A DNA stretch of 23,438 bases from Crenotrichaceae bacterium (GCA_011322755.1 DRLZ01000268.1:1-23438), one strand, 5' to 3'; numbered from the stretch's first letter, positions 1-8,052 are shown. The notes: generated from the sequence alone by a model not told the origin. Numbers and translations are program-made.

Positions 1-318
1 AATACTGCAATCTCGGATACAGTTGGAGAGGCCGCCAACTCACTCAAACAAGGCGGTGGAATGTCTGACGTGCTCATTGATTCTGGTCAGTTTCCAATGA
101 TGGCATTGCAAATGATCAAGCTTGGAGAAGAAACCGGACGTCTGCAGGAAATGCTGGGCAAGGTTGCCATCACTTATGACAAGGAAATTAAAACCGCAAT
201 CCACCGGATGCTGGCAATGCTTGAACCGGCTTTGATTGTAATCCTTGGAATCATCATTGCCGGAATTATTATCTCGATTTTAATGGCAATTCTGAGTGTT
301 AATGATCTCGCCTTCTAA
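1..318 (+). CDS. gspF: Type II secretion inner-membrane platform protein GspF, C-terminal part
   Basis: The reading frame is open from the first base, so the N-terminal part of the gene lies outside the window; 105 codons remain. GspF is the polytopic inner-membrane platform protein that couples the GspE ATPase to pseudopilus assembly. The visible part has the conserved second-repeat signature, with FPMMALQMIKLGEETGRL near visible residues 31-48, followed by a cytoplasmic helix. It ends in a strongly hydrophobic segment rich in Ile (about residues 77-97) and the tail SVNDLAF, typical of GspF. The related type IV pilus protein PilC is the main alternative. The downstream GspH and GspI pseudopilins favour GspF. 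Its 3' end overlaps the next gene, which indicates one operon. Confidence 0.88.
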   Translation, partial: NTAISDTVGEAANSLKQGGGMSDVLIDSGQFPMMALQMIKLGEETGRLQEMLGKVAITYDKEIKTAIHRMLAMLEPALIVILGIIIAGIIISILMAILSVNDLAF

Positions 319-799
319 GCAAACCATCCAGCCTCTGTCACTACTCGCTCATACCCGTGGTTTTACCCTGGTAGAGATGATTATTGTTTTGGTGATTGCA
401 GTGATGGCAATGGGTATTGTTGGCGCAAACTTTTCAGCAGGGCTTTCCGGGACGCGTTTCAAGGCCGCGGTGAATGATGTCGCCTCAGCATTGCGTTACA
501 CTCGAGGACAAGCAATCTCATCCGGAAAAGAAGTCGTCTTTACACTCGATGTGGATAAACGCAGTTATACCATCAGTTCACGAAAAAAAGTTTACAAGCT
601 TCCACCTAAGCTGGATTTAACGGTCAACACTGCTGAAACTGAAATTAATGGTGAAGGCAAAGGTAGTATTCGTTTTTTTTCTGATGGATCATCTACTGGC
701 GGACGTGTTGAACTTAAAAGTGATGGGCGTAAGCGCTATGTTGATATCAACTGGCTCACAGGTCAAATTCTCGTCCAGGTAGCAGACGATGAAAACTAA
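302..799 (+). CDS. gspH: Type II secretion minor pseudopilin GspH
   Basis: This is a 165-residue pseudopilin. A short basic leader ends in Gly before the prepilin-peptidase motif GFTLVEM (about residues 20-26), with the conserved Glu at mature position 5, followed by a roughly 20-residue hydrophobic helix. The C-terminal domain carries IRFFSDGSSTGGRVEL, the hallmark of the GspH/FimT fold, which points to GspH rather than the major pseudopilin GspG. A GTG at 296 is in frame, but the ATG at 302 gives a more usual leader. The start lies inside gspF (17-base overlap) and the end overlaps gspI, so translation is probably coupled. GspH sits near the pseudopilus tip. Confidence in the family is high; H versus a FimT-like protein rests on context. 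Confidence 0.85.
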   Translation: MISPSKQTIQPLSLLAHTRGFTLVEMIIVLVIAVMAMGIVGANFSAGLSGTRFKAAVNDVASALRYTRGQAISSGKEVVFTLDVDKRSYTISSRKKVYKLPPKLDLTVNTAETEINGEGKGSIRFFSDGSSTGGRVELKSDGRKRYVDINWLTGQILVQVADDEN

Positions 800-1199
800 A
801 TGTCTGCAAACCGGCTTTTCGCTACTGGAAATACTGGTCGCATTTACGATCATGGCGATTTCTGTCACCGTATTATTGGAAATATTCGGGAACAATACTC
901 AAATTGCATATCACACTGGAAATTATACCCAGGCAGTCTCGCTTGCAGAATCATTACTGGATGCTGCAGGACGTGAAGAAAAGCTTCCTGACAGCAACGC
1001 CAGCGGTGACTTCGATAATCGATTTCAATGGAATATCTCTGTAACTGAATTCCAGCCTGTTGAAGAAGATGTTGATTTTGACCAGATGTTTTATCAGCTT
1101 TACAACGTTGTAGTCACAGTCAGCTGGGGACAGGGAGAGCAACAACGTTCAGTTAAACTCAATAGCTTACGCATTGCGCAAAAAAATATTTTAAATTAA
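789..1199 (+). CDS. gspI: Type II secretion minor pseudopilin GspI
   Basis: This 136-residue protein starts 11 bases before the end of gspH. The prepilin motif GFSLLEILVAFTIMAISV (residues 9-26) is the characteristic GspI N-terminus: cleavage after Gly, conserved Glu at +5, then a transmembrane helix. The conserved stretch AVSLAESLLDAAGRE (about 50-64) also matches the GspI family, and the C-terminal beta region ends with a basic hydrophobic strand. GspI forms the pseudopilus tip complex with J and K. No gspJ or gspK follows; after the TAA there are more than 400 bases without a credible gene. The operon is therefore either rearranged or completed elsewhere. Confidence 0.85.
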   Translation: MKTKCLQTGFSLLEILVAFTIMAISVTVLLEIFGNNTQIAYHTGNYTQAVSLAESLLDAAGREEKLPDSNASGDFDNRFQWNISVTEFQPVEEDVDFDQMFYQLYNVVVTVSWGQGEQQRSVKLNSLRIAQKNILN

Positions 1200-1634
1200 T
1201 TTCTTGAGTTTTTATCACTAATTTTTTTCAGATCCCATGACGTCACAAACCTGATTACAGAACGCATTCAAGTCTTTTCAACAGTATCATTTTTACTCAC
1301 ACTGATAGAACGAAATGATTGAGGTTTTCTGCTCACTGGTTTACATTGTCAGAGTGGAAGACCTGCTTGAAATGCTTTTAGAACCTTTGAAAATCTTGAC
1401 CTAAGGAATCCATCGTCGCAGAAGTGCAAAAAAACACAGCATACTGTGATTATTGTGGGGGGCATATCAGTCCACATTAAACGCCACCACATCCTTATGA
1501 ATTTGAGTATTCAAAACCAGTCGAGTGTGCAATCCGGCTGATCTTCTTGATATAAAGTCGTGTTAGCGGTAGCGGCTCTAGAAAAAATACAATAATATTT
1601 AATATTATGTCGTTGCTAACGCATAGTTGATGAA
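1200..1634. other. Non-coding stretch between gspI and the haem protein gene
   Basis: I see no credible gene here. There are T-rich runs just after gspI (about 1208-1230) but no clear hairpin before them. A small inverted repeat CACAG-CATA-CTGTG lies at 1435-1448, followed by TGTGG and CCACA arms. Near the 3' end, ATAATATT and AATATTAT arms flank one base (about 1592-1608). This sits between GTTAGC (1562-1567) and GCTAAC (1615-1620), giving a nested inverted repeat just upstream of the haem protein gene. It could be an operator or a leader structure. No tRNA was recognised. Confidence 0.5.
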
Positions 1635-1640
1635 ATGAAT

Positions 1641-1646
1641 AAGGAG
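1641..1646 (+). promoter_or_regulatory. Ribosome binding site that fixes the start of the haem protein
   Basis: AAGGAG stands six bases before the ATG at 1653. An in-frame ATG at 1635 lies upstream of this site and has no such signal. The ATG at 1653 also gives a cleaner signal peptide, so it is the likely start. Confidence 0.8.
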
Positions 1647-1652
1647 AAAAAA

Positions 1653-2300
1653 ATGCAGTTAACTCAGTTTAAAAATATACTCATTGGCACTTGTATTGTC
1701 TGTGGATTAAGCGTCAGCACAATAACTAGCGCTAAATGGATCACGAAAGACGGGAAACCTGCATGGGTTGATGATGCCAAACCATCGTCATCTCGGAAAA
1801 CGGCTGCCCCATCTGACAGCGCATCGACGACACCAGCAGACGCAAGCTCTGATTCAAGCGCCATTAATAAAGCAGCAGTTGACCGTACCCGCAAGCAAAT
1901 TCTGATGCTTGATGATTTGTATAAAACGGCTGTGGTCGCAATTACAGAGCATTATGTCAATGATCCATCCACCTTATCTGCTGCCTCTGCTGCCAAGGTG
2001 CTGTTTGCAGCGATGAAGAAAAATGGCTGGCATGAAGCGCGTTTGCTTGGTTTTACTGATGTTTTATTTAACGCAAGCGAGAACGCGCCCAGCGATGAGT
2101 TTGAAAACAAGTCTAAACAGGCATTGCTAGACGGTGCTGCGAATTATGAAGAAGTTGTCAGTACAGGTGGCAAGGACTATTTACGCATGGCAACTGCAGT
2201 TCCAGTAGTGATGGAAAAATGTGTGATGTGTCATGCAGACTTTAAAGGTAAAAAAGGCGCAATCGGTGCCATTTCATATAAAGTTGAATTGATTCAATAA
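1653..2300 (+). CDS. Exported one-haem c-type protein, Tll0287-like (DUF3365)
   Basis: The product has 215 residues. The N-terminus is a signal peptide with a hydrophobic core (about residues 8-24), ending near TSA-KW, so the protein is periplasmic or membrane-tethered. A Ser/Ala/Pro-rich linker spans roughly 43-75. The rest resembles the Tll0287-like domain: a helical region, then the single haem-attachment motif CVMCH at 190-194, close to the C-terminus, followed by a conserved GAISY strand. Members of this family are monohaem periplasmic proteins or sensor domains; here no kinase or other output domain is attached. The gene stands alone between the gsp cluster and the convergent glycan operon, so no partner is suggested. 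The function is unknown; electron transfer or redox or ligand sensing is an inference. Confidence 0.78.
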   Translation: MQLTQFKNILIGTCIVCGLSVSTITSAKWITKDGKPAWVDDAKPSSSRKTAAPSDSASTTPADASSDSSAINKAAVDRTRKQILMLDDLYKTAVVAITEHYVNDPSTLSAASAAKVLFAAMKKNGWHEARLLGFTDVLFNASENAPSDEFENKSKQALLDGAANYEEVVSTGGKDYLRMATAVPVVMEKCVMCHADFKGKKGAIGAISYKVELIQ

Positions 2301-2327
2301 ATCTTTGTCGGCCTTATCAGGACAAGC

Positions 2328-2373
2328 ATGGCTCCGGCACTCTGTTATGACAGAAGATGTTGACTGGAGCCAT
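2328..2373. terminator. Possible hairpin between convergent genes
   Basis: ATGGCTCC (2328-2335) pairs with GGAGCCAT (2366-2373). Inside the loop a second hairpin, TCTGT-TATG-ACAGA, spans 2341-2354. The position between two convergent genes suits a transcription end, but no T-run follows on either strand, so a factor-independent terminator is not proven. Confidence 0.35.
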
Positions 2374-2439
2374 CTCATATGTACAGAAAAAAGTCATACT
2401 GAAATTCTGCAGCACTGACCATTCAACATAACGCATAAA

Positions 2440-3717
2440 TCAAGCTGCAACCATCACCCGGGCCATACCAGGATTTAATCCAAACTCATACGGGGTTGGC
2501 AGGTAATCCAGCGGGTACTCAAGCGACAAGTCTTTGAGTGGCTTACCTGATTGAATAAATTGGTACAGGTTGTCCGTGGAAAAATGTTGTTTGTTCCAGG
2601 GGTCTTTATTCAGGATAATCAATGCTTCCTGCTGTTTGCAGTTAGACGCCTTCCAAAAAAATAATACAGGCGTATCCAGGTCACTGATAACATTGATTGG
2701 TCCGTCTTCCTGGAAGACCTTGTATGCAGATTTAAAACCATTCACCTGGGTAATATATCGGGTTAAATCAATATCTGTTGATTCCCAGTCCTCAGGACTT
2801 GTGTCCACAACGTGTAGTGCTTTTTTGAAACCGAATTCATAACCCATCGGCATCATCACAGCGGCTGAGAATATTGCTGCAAACAGGTAGCGCTGCTTTA
2901 TAACCTCAATGTTGTGATCAGATTCATGATATAAGCGCTGAGTATCGTGACTTTCAGGAAAACTGATCGAAGGCACAACCGTTTCTCTGAATTGACGGTA
3001 TTGGTCAATTAGCCACGGGCTGCTGAAATCCCACCATTTGGAACTATTGAAAATATAGTCAAACCCTGCCTGTGCAGTTTGTTTGCTCTGTTGTTCAGTA
3101 CAGCCAAGTGTCTCCGCAACAAAGACAATATCAGGATATTCTATTTTTATATCCCGGATTAATCTACGCCACAGATGATCAGGTAGCTGATACGCTGCAT
3201 CGCAACGAAAACCACGAAAGCCGAGCCCGATATAATGCTCTACGATACTCAGGAAATAGTTGTACAAACCTTCTGGATCGGTGGTCTGTTCGTGATCAAA
3301 ACGTGCAAGATCATACCAGACAGTTCGTTCTCCATCATCTTCCAAACAATAGGGATGTTGCAGATTCCCATTGTCATCGTGAACAAACCACTGAGGACGC
3401 TGGACAATCAAATCAGAATCAATCGCACAATGATTGATAACAAGATCAGTCATCATCCTCACGCCATGTTTTTGCTCTGCTCTGCGAATAACCGATTTTA
3501 ATTGCGCATTTGGTGTTTTCAGTGAGCGTTTGTTAATTAATCTCGGGTTAAGCTGAAAATAGTCTGCAATCGAGTACAGGCTTCCAGAAACACCTGGTTT
3601 TTGTACTGGATTGACAAAAATCCAGTCAAACCCCATTGCTGCAGCACGTTCAATATGTTGATCCCAGTGTTTAAATTGACCCGCAAGTAAAGGGAATAGA
3701 TTATATAATTTCATCAT
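2440..3717 (-). CDS. GH13 alpha-amylase-family enzyme of the glucan operon
   Basis: This 425-residue protein is mostly a GH13 (beta/alpha)8 barrel. Region I is DLVINH (91-96); region II is GFRCDAA with the nucleophile Asp173; region III is FVAETLG with the acid/base Glu202; region IV is SHDT with Asp258. SHD replaces the usual NHD of region IV. The conserved block NSSKWWDF (224-231) places it with a bacterial GH13 group. There is no signal peptide, so it acts in the cytoplasm on internal glucan or maltooligosaccharides. The protein is short, with only a small C-terminal region after the barrel. The gene follows glgA by three bases and begins ATGATG, so either Met could start it. Exact activity (hydrolase, transglycosidase or GlgE-like maltosyltransferase) cannot be decided from the sequence. 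Confidence 0.85.
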   Translation of the reverse strand: MMKLYNLFPLLAGQFKHWDQHIERAAAMGFDWIFVNPVQKPGVSGSLYSIADYFQLNPRLINKRSLKTPNAQLKSVIRRAEQKHGVRMMTDLVINHCAIDSDLIVQRPQWFVHDDNGNLQHPYCLEDDGERTVWYDLARFDHEQTTDPEGLYNYFLSIVEHYIGLGFRGFRCDAAYQLPDHLWRRLIRDIKIEYPDIVFVAETLGCTEQQSKQTAQAGFDYIFNSSKWWDFSSPWLIDQYRQFRETVVPSISFPESHDTQRLYHESDHNIEVIKQRYLFAAIFSAAVMMPMGYEFGFKKALHVVDTSPEDWESTDIDLTRYITQVNGFKSAYKVFQEDGPINVISDLDTPVLFFWKASNCKQQEALIILNKDPWNKQHFSTDNLYQFIQSGKPLKDLSLEYPLDYLPTPYEFGLNPGMARVMVAA

Positions 3718-3720
3718 TTA

Positions 3721-5547
3721 TTATTGGTTGTTCGCAATATAGTCATAGATATTTAGATAGTGTTGTCCTGGTTGACGCCATGAGTAATCACTGTTCATCG
3801 CATTTGCAATCAGGTCACGAAAATGTTCGGGATACTGGTAATAACAACCAATTGCGCGTGACAGAGCGGATTCAATACCAGGATTATCATAATCATTAAA
3901 GACATATCCATTCCGCTCATGTAATGGCTTGTCATGCGCGTTATCTTTGTCAAATACGGTATCTGCCAAGCCTCCAACAGCCCTGACAACAGGAATTGTT
4001 CCATATTTCATGGCAATCAGCTGAGTCAGTCCACAAGGCTCAAATAAACTGGGGACAACGATAATATCTGAACCGGCATAGATCAAATGTGCCAGCTCTT
4101 CATCAAAACCAACCTCGATATGGCAGTCCGGGCTGTCATTTAAATGGCGTTTAAGTTCCCAGAAGTAATTGTTGATGTCCTGATCCGGACTGGAACCAAG
4201 CAACACAAACTGTGCATTATTATTTAACGCATAAAACAATGCGTGTCGTACCAGATCCAAACCTTTTTGAGGATCTAGACGTCCAATAAATGCAATAATT
4301 GGTTTGTTGCATTCTGCAAGCAACAAACGCTGCCTGAGTGCATGTTTATTTGCATATTTTCCATCAATGTGAGCAACATTGTATTGTTCAGGAATGTGTT
4401 CATCGATTTCAGGATTCCAGGCATCATAGTCTATGCCATTGACGACACCACCATATTTATAGTGATGGCGATGTAATGTTGGTTCCAGACCAAAACCCTG
4501 ACCACCATCTTTGGTCTCGCCCGCATAGCGTGGTGAAACAGTCGTAACAAAATTCGAATAAACCACACCGCCTTTCATTAAATTGAGAGCATGCGGGATA
4601 TGATTATCAAGCAGACGATCATAATGAAAATAATATTCAGGTCTGTATAAACCGGTTGCATCAAGAAGAAAATCTCCGGTGATCCCTTGATGCTTGAAAT
4701 TGTGGATGGTGAAACAGACACGTGGTTTGGTCATGCCAATGTGCTGATAGATTTCATAGAGGAAAACCGGCACTAAGGCGGTCTGCCAGTCGTGGCAATG
4801 AATAATATCCGGAGATTTTCCAGATTTCAGCATAAATTCAAGCGCTGCTCTGGAAAAAAATGCAAAGCGCAGAATATCATCATCAAAACCGTAGATTGCT
4901 CCGCGATTAAAAAAATTATCAGGTGAGTGAGGTTCAATAAAAAAACATTTGCGCCCGTGAACAAAGCCAAACCAGACAGTACAGTGTACATGTCCTTCGT
5001 ACCAGGGAACCCAAAGCTCATCGAATGTTACACACAAATCCCAGATATGCTCATAGCGCATGCTGTCGTACTTGGGAAGGATAATTTCCACAGTATTGCC
5101 ACGGAGCTCCAGCTCTCTGCTCAATCCGGTAACAACATCAGCTAATCCGCCAACTTTTGCCAAAGGCGCTAACTCAGGGGTGATTTGGATGATAAATTTA
5201 GGTGAGTGCTGTGGGCCAGGGTGATTCGGTTGATTAACCGAGTCGGTGGTCGTTTCTGACCCATCCACGGGCAATACTGTTGCATCAGCATCTGCAATTG
5301 GTGGTGTGATCGAACCGGTTCTTTTTACTGGTGCCGGTATAAAAGAGAATGGTTGTTCAGGCTCGTGATAAAGCTGTTTCTGAGGTTTAGCTGTATCAGC
5401 ACTTGATAACGTGGCGTCCTCTTCCTGCTTCGACAATTTTCTAGTCGTCACTTTCTGGGTTTTTTCAGCTTTAGTCTCTACTTGTGACTTTACGCTGTTG
5501 GATCGCATGGCTTGAGAACGTTTTTTGTCGACTGTTTTTTTTGTCAT
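3721..5547 (-). CDS. glgA: Glycogen synthase (GT5) with long N-terminal tail
   Basis: It transfers glucose, usually from ADP-glucose, to the end of an alpha-1,4-glucan. The catalytic GT5 region begins near residue 116; the nucleotide-sugar loop KVGGLADVV is at 131-139. Other conserved blocks are CHDWQTALVP (251-260), NGIDYDAWNP (370-379), GRLDPQKGLD (422-431) and FEPCGLTQL (502-510), whose Glu503 corresponds to the catalytic Glu of GT-B synthases. At 608 residues it is longer than the usual 470-500 because of a roughly 115-residue tail rich in Lys, Ser, Thr, Gln and Pro that looks disordered. An internal start that removes the tail is possible, but no Met lies just before the GT5 domain. It lies 67 bases after the GH57 gene and 3 before the GH13 gene, in one operon. 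Confidence 0.95.
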   Translation of the reverse strand: MTKKTVDKKRSQAMRSNSVKSQVETKAEKTQKVTTRKLSKQEEDATLSSADTAKPQKQLYHEPEQPFSFIPAPVKRTGSITPPIADADATVLPVDGSETTTDSVNQPNHPGPQHSPKFIIQITPELAPLAKVGGLADVVTGLSRELELRGNTVEIILPKYDSMRYEHIWDLCVTFDELWVPWYEGHVHCTVWFGFVHGRKCFFIEPHSPDNFFNRGAIYGFDDDILRFAFFSRAALEFMLKSGKSPDIIHCHDWQTALVPVFLYEIYQHIGMTKPRVCFTIHNFKHQGITGDFLLDATGLYRPEYYFHYDRLLDNHIPHALNLMKGGVVYSNFVTTVSPRYAGETKDGGQGFGLEPTLHRHHYKYGGVVNGIDYDAWNPEIDEHIPEQYNVAHIDGKYANKHALRQRLLLAECNKPIIAFIGRLDPQKGLDLVRHALFYALNNNAQFVLLGSSPDQDINNYFWELKRHLNDSPDCHIEVGFDEELAHLIYAGSDIIVVPSLFEPCGLTQLIAMKYGTIPVVRAVGGLADTVFDKDNAHDKPLHERNGYVFNDYDNPGIESALSRAIGCYYQYPEHFRDLIANAMNSDYSWRQPGQHYLNIYDYIANNQ

Positions 5548-5614
5548 TTGCTCATGAAATCTCGGATGTCATTATGATTCTTTCAGATAATCAATACCTT
5601 AAACCATGCTGATT

Positions 5615-7213
5615 TTATGAACAGCAATAATCCCGAAAGTTGATGTTTGGGAAAATATTGTCCATTTGCTCAAGACCGTTGAGATAGTGCTCATCAATTA
5701 CATTGTTCAGAATAGTATCATGTAAATAATTAAACCTGGCAAGCTGGTCTGTTATCCTTTTTTTTGCATACTCAATTGTGGTTCCTGATTTCATAATAAA
5801 AGGCCAGTCAGATGCCTGTGCAAGTAGCAGTGACCGAACCGCTTGATTTAAAGCTCTTTCCTCCAGAGAATGTTCAGCGACATGTGCAAAATCAGATGCT
5901 AGGCGCTCAATTTTAACATTGGCATGTTGTAAATGGGGATAGATCCAGTCGTTGGTTTCATTAATCCAGTAGTTGTAATAACCCTGATCCCCCCAGGTTG
6001 AAGCTGAAGGTGTTGCAACCTGATTATCGGAATAGCGTGCTAAATAATCAGTACAACTAACCAACTGGATGGCATTGTTTTTGTTATTTGCTAATCTCAT
6101 CACTTGCTCAAGCCAATGTGGCCCCTCAAACCACCAGTGTCCAAATAGCTCAGCATCATAAGGAGCGACAATAATCGGCGGTCGATCCCTGTTGACACTG
6201 ACTTTGTCAATTTGCTGCTGGCATTTATCGATGAAATCGACAGCATGCAGTCTAGCCTTGTAAAGTGCCTGACGTGGTTGATAGATTTGCTTTGGCGCGT
6301 TACCACCGGTTATTCGATGATATTTGATGCCTGTATGAATGCGAATTTCCGAGTCCAGGATATATGGAGCCAGGTATTCAATTTCCAGCTCAGGGTCGAA
6401 ACCAATATCACTATAGAACTCGCGGTAATCGAAATCCCCAGGATACCCATCATCAGCACTCCAGACTTGTTTGGATGCTTCAGGGTTGCGTGCAAATACG
6501 TGAACTCCGTTACCACAATCCAGTGGTGCGTGAACGCCGTATTCTGGATGCTGGCTCGCATGAAGAATTCCATGTGTATCGGTAAAAAAATACTGGATAC
6601 CATAGTCATCAAGCACGTTTTCCAGTCCAGGATAATAAGCACATTCAGGTAACCAGAAACCTTTGGGTGCTCGACCGAAGTGGTGTTCGAAGCTTTTTAT
6701 TCCGACACTGATCTGATTTCGTACAGCACTCTCACATGTGTTAAGCAGTGGTAAAAAACCATGTGTAGCCGCACAGGTAATTAATTCCAGATGTCCTGTT
6801 CGATAGTGTTGATCGAATGCGTTTAATAAATCACTGTGATAACGATTCTGAAAACAATCCAGAGTATTACTAAAATGACGACGATACAGTCGTGCCAGTT
6901 TTTGATAATCTGAATGCTTGCGTGTTCTGTTAATCTCTTTTTCTGTAAGATCCAGTAGTTTTTTAAGATGCTTGATATAACGAGACAAAAGTAACTCATC
7001 TCGTAGCATCGACATCAAGGTTGGTGATATCGAAAGAGTCAACCTGTAATCAATTTTATCCTGATGCAAACGATCAAGTGCATTCAATAACGGGATATAA
7101 CATTCGCTAATCGCTTCGAATAACCAGTTTTCCTCATAAAAACCTGGATGTTCCGGATGGCGTACGAAAGGAAGATGCGCATGCAATATGATGCCAAGAA
7201 ATCCTTTTTCCAT
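5615..7213 (-). CDS. GH57-type 1,4-alpha-glucan branching enzyme
   Basis: This protein of 532 residues has the GH57 motif order: HAHLPFVRHPE (11-21); GFWLPECAYYPG with the expected nucleophile Glu190; and PYDAELFGHWWFEG with the expected acid/base Asp353. A STWGDQGYYNYW block follows near 405-416, and the C-terminal helical DUF1957-type region completes it. These features and the length match the GH57 branching enzymes (Thermus and Thermococcus type) rather than GH57 amylases. It introduces alpha-1,6 branches and would replace the GH13 enzyme GlgB. The gene follows the DUF4912 gene by eight bases and precedes glgA. No signal peptide is present, so it is cytoplasmic. The family is certain; branching activity is inferred from family and context. 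Confidence 0.9.
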   Translation of the reverse strand: MEKGFLGIILHAHLPFVRHPEHPGFYEENWLFEAISECYIPLLNALDRLHQDKIDYRLTLSISPTLMSMLRDELLLSRYIKHLKKLLDLTEKEINRTRKHSDYQKLARLYRRHFSNTLDCFQNRYHSDLLNAFDQHYRTGHLELITCAATHGFLPLLNTCESAVRNQISVGIKSFEHHFGRAPKGFWLPECAYYPGLENVLDDYGIQYFFTDTHGILHASQHPEYGVHAPLDCGNGVHVFARNPEASKQVWSADDGYPGDFDYREFYSDIGFDPELEIEYLAPYILDSEIRIHTGIKYHRITGGNAPKQIYQPRQALYKARLHAVDFIDKCQQQIDKVSVNRDRPPIIVAPYDAELFGHWWFEGPHWLEQVMRLANNKNNAIQLVSCTDYLARYSDNQVATPSASTWGDQGYYNYWINETNDWIYPHLQHANVKIERLASDFAHVAEHSLEERALNQAVRSLLLAQASDWPFIMKSGTTIEYAKKRITDQLARFNYLHDTILNNVIDEHYLNGLEQMDNIFPNINFRDYCCS

Positions 7214-7221
7214 ACTGATTC

Positions 7222-7947
7222 TTACAAAAAGTTCTGACCAGAAGGATGAGGCAATATGTTGAGTCGATGTGTCATCATGGCATCGATCCTGGATTCTTCA
7301 TATTGATTTTGAGTAACATCACTACCATTTGTCTCGCTCGCAATCCCCTGAGAGGAGAGTAATTGATTACTCGTAACTGAATCAGAACAATGATCCCGGA
7401 GATCTTTCAAAATCGCATGATGTGTCATGACTTCATCTAAATGATTCTCGCCTATTAGATTACACGATGCTTGTTTAATCTGTTCTGAGCGAGGTGATTC
7501 ATTAACACGTATTGTTGATTTTTTATCGGTAACAGGAAGCATGCCAACCCTTGGCACATGAATGGTATTTGATTTGGTTAATACATTAAGACGCTGATTT
7601 TGTGTCAACAAACCAATGACTCCGGAATAATAACAGTTGTTCATGGGGACACGAATACGTTGATAACTCTGGTCCGCGTTTATCTCAATATTAAAATAAC
7701 AACTTGAAGCAGCGAAATCTTCTAACTGTTTGTTATGCCAATAGAATCTTAACATGAGTGTGTGATTCTCAGCAGCCAGTATGGAAGCTGTTTGCGAATC
7801 AAGGCTCCAGTAAGCATGAAGATGATAGGGATCAACAGGTAGAAGCACAAGTTCTGTCACTGTCGTTGAGAGACGATATTTAAAGTTGCGACGAATGTTC
7901 TGGCTGATATCGAGTAACTGGTCCGAAGTCAGATTAATAGTAGTCAT
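7222..7947 (-). CDS. DUF4912 protein at the head of the glucan operon
   Basis: The protein has 241 residues. The DUF4912 signature is visible as ELVLLPVDPYHLHAYW (about 32-47), followed by a beta-rich region to about residue 130 that ends in the IHVPRV strand. DUF4912 proteins are often found next to GH57 branching enzymes and glycogen synthase, and the fold may bind carbohydrate; both points are prior knowledge, and the function is not established. The last hundred residues are polar, of low complexity and unlike the core; they look disordered. It is the first gene of the operon, eight bases before the GH57 gene. Only a weak CAGG lies before the ATG. No catalytic motif is seen. Confidence 0.8.
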   Translation of the reverse strand: MTTINLTSDQLLDISQNIRRNFKYRLSTTVTELVLLPVDPYHLHAYWSLDSQTASILAAENHTLMLRFYWHNKQLEDFAASSCYFNIEINADQSYQRIRVPMNNCYYSGVIGLLTQNQRLNVLTKSNTIHVPRVGMLPVTDKKSTIRVNESPRSEQIKQASCNLIGENHLDEVMTHHAILKDLRDHCSDSVTSNQLLSSQGIASETNGSDVTQNQYEESRIDAMMTHRLNILPHPSGQNFL

Positions 7948-8028
7948 GTGACCTGAGTGCCTGAATAGTAGAGTTTAACCGTATTGGCTGTGTCCTGGTA
8001 AAGACTCGATGAATGATACTCAACAATC

Positions 8029-8052
8029 CAGGGAGTCTGTACATGACTCCTG
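8029..8052. repeat. Inverted repeat upstream of the glucan operon
   Basis: CAGGGAGTC (8029-8037) faces GACTCCTG (8045-8052) across seven bases, pairing fully apart from one bulged G. It lies about 80 bases before the DUF4912 start, where it could be an operator or fold in the 5' leader of the operon. Confidence 0.45.

Noticed and set aside
1424..1477. A short in-frame stretch reading CDYCGGH, resembling a zinc-knuckle fragment
   Set aside because: The open frame is only about 18 codons from a GTG, has no ribosome binding site and no matching sequence around it; it is too short to call a gene or pseudogene.
6212..6652. A 146-codon ORF opposite the GH57 gene
   Set aside because: The opposite strand carries all GH57 motifs; this frame has no family features or ribosome binding site.
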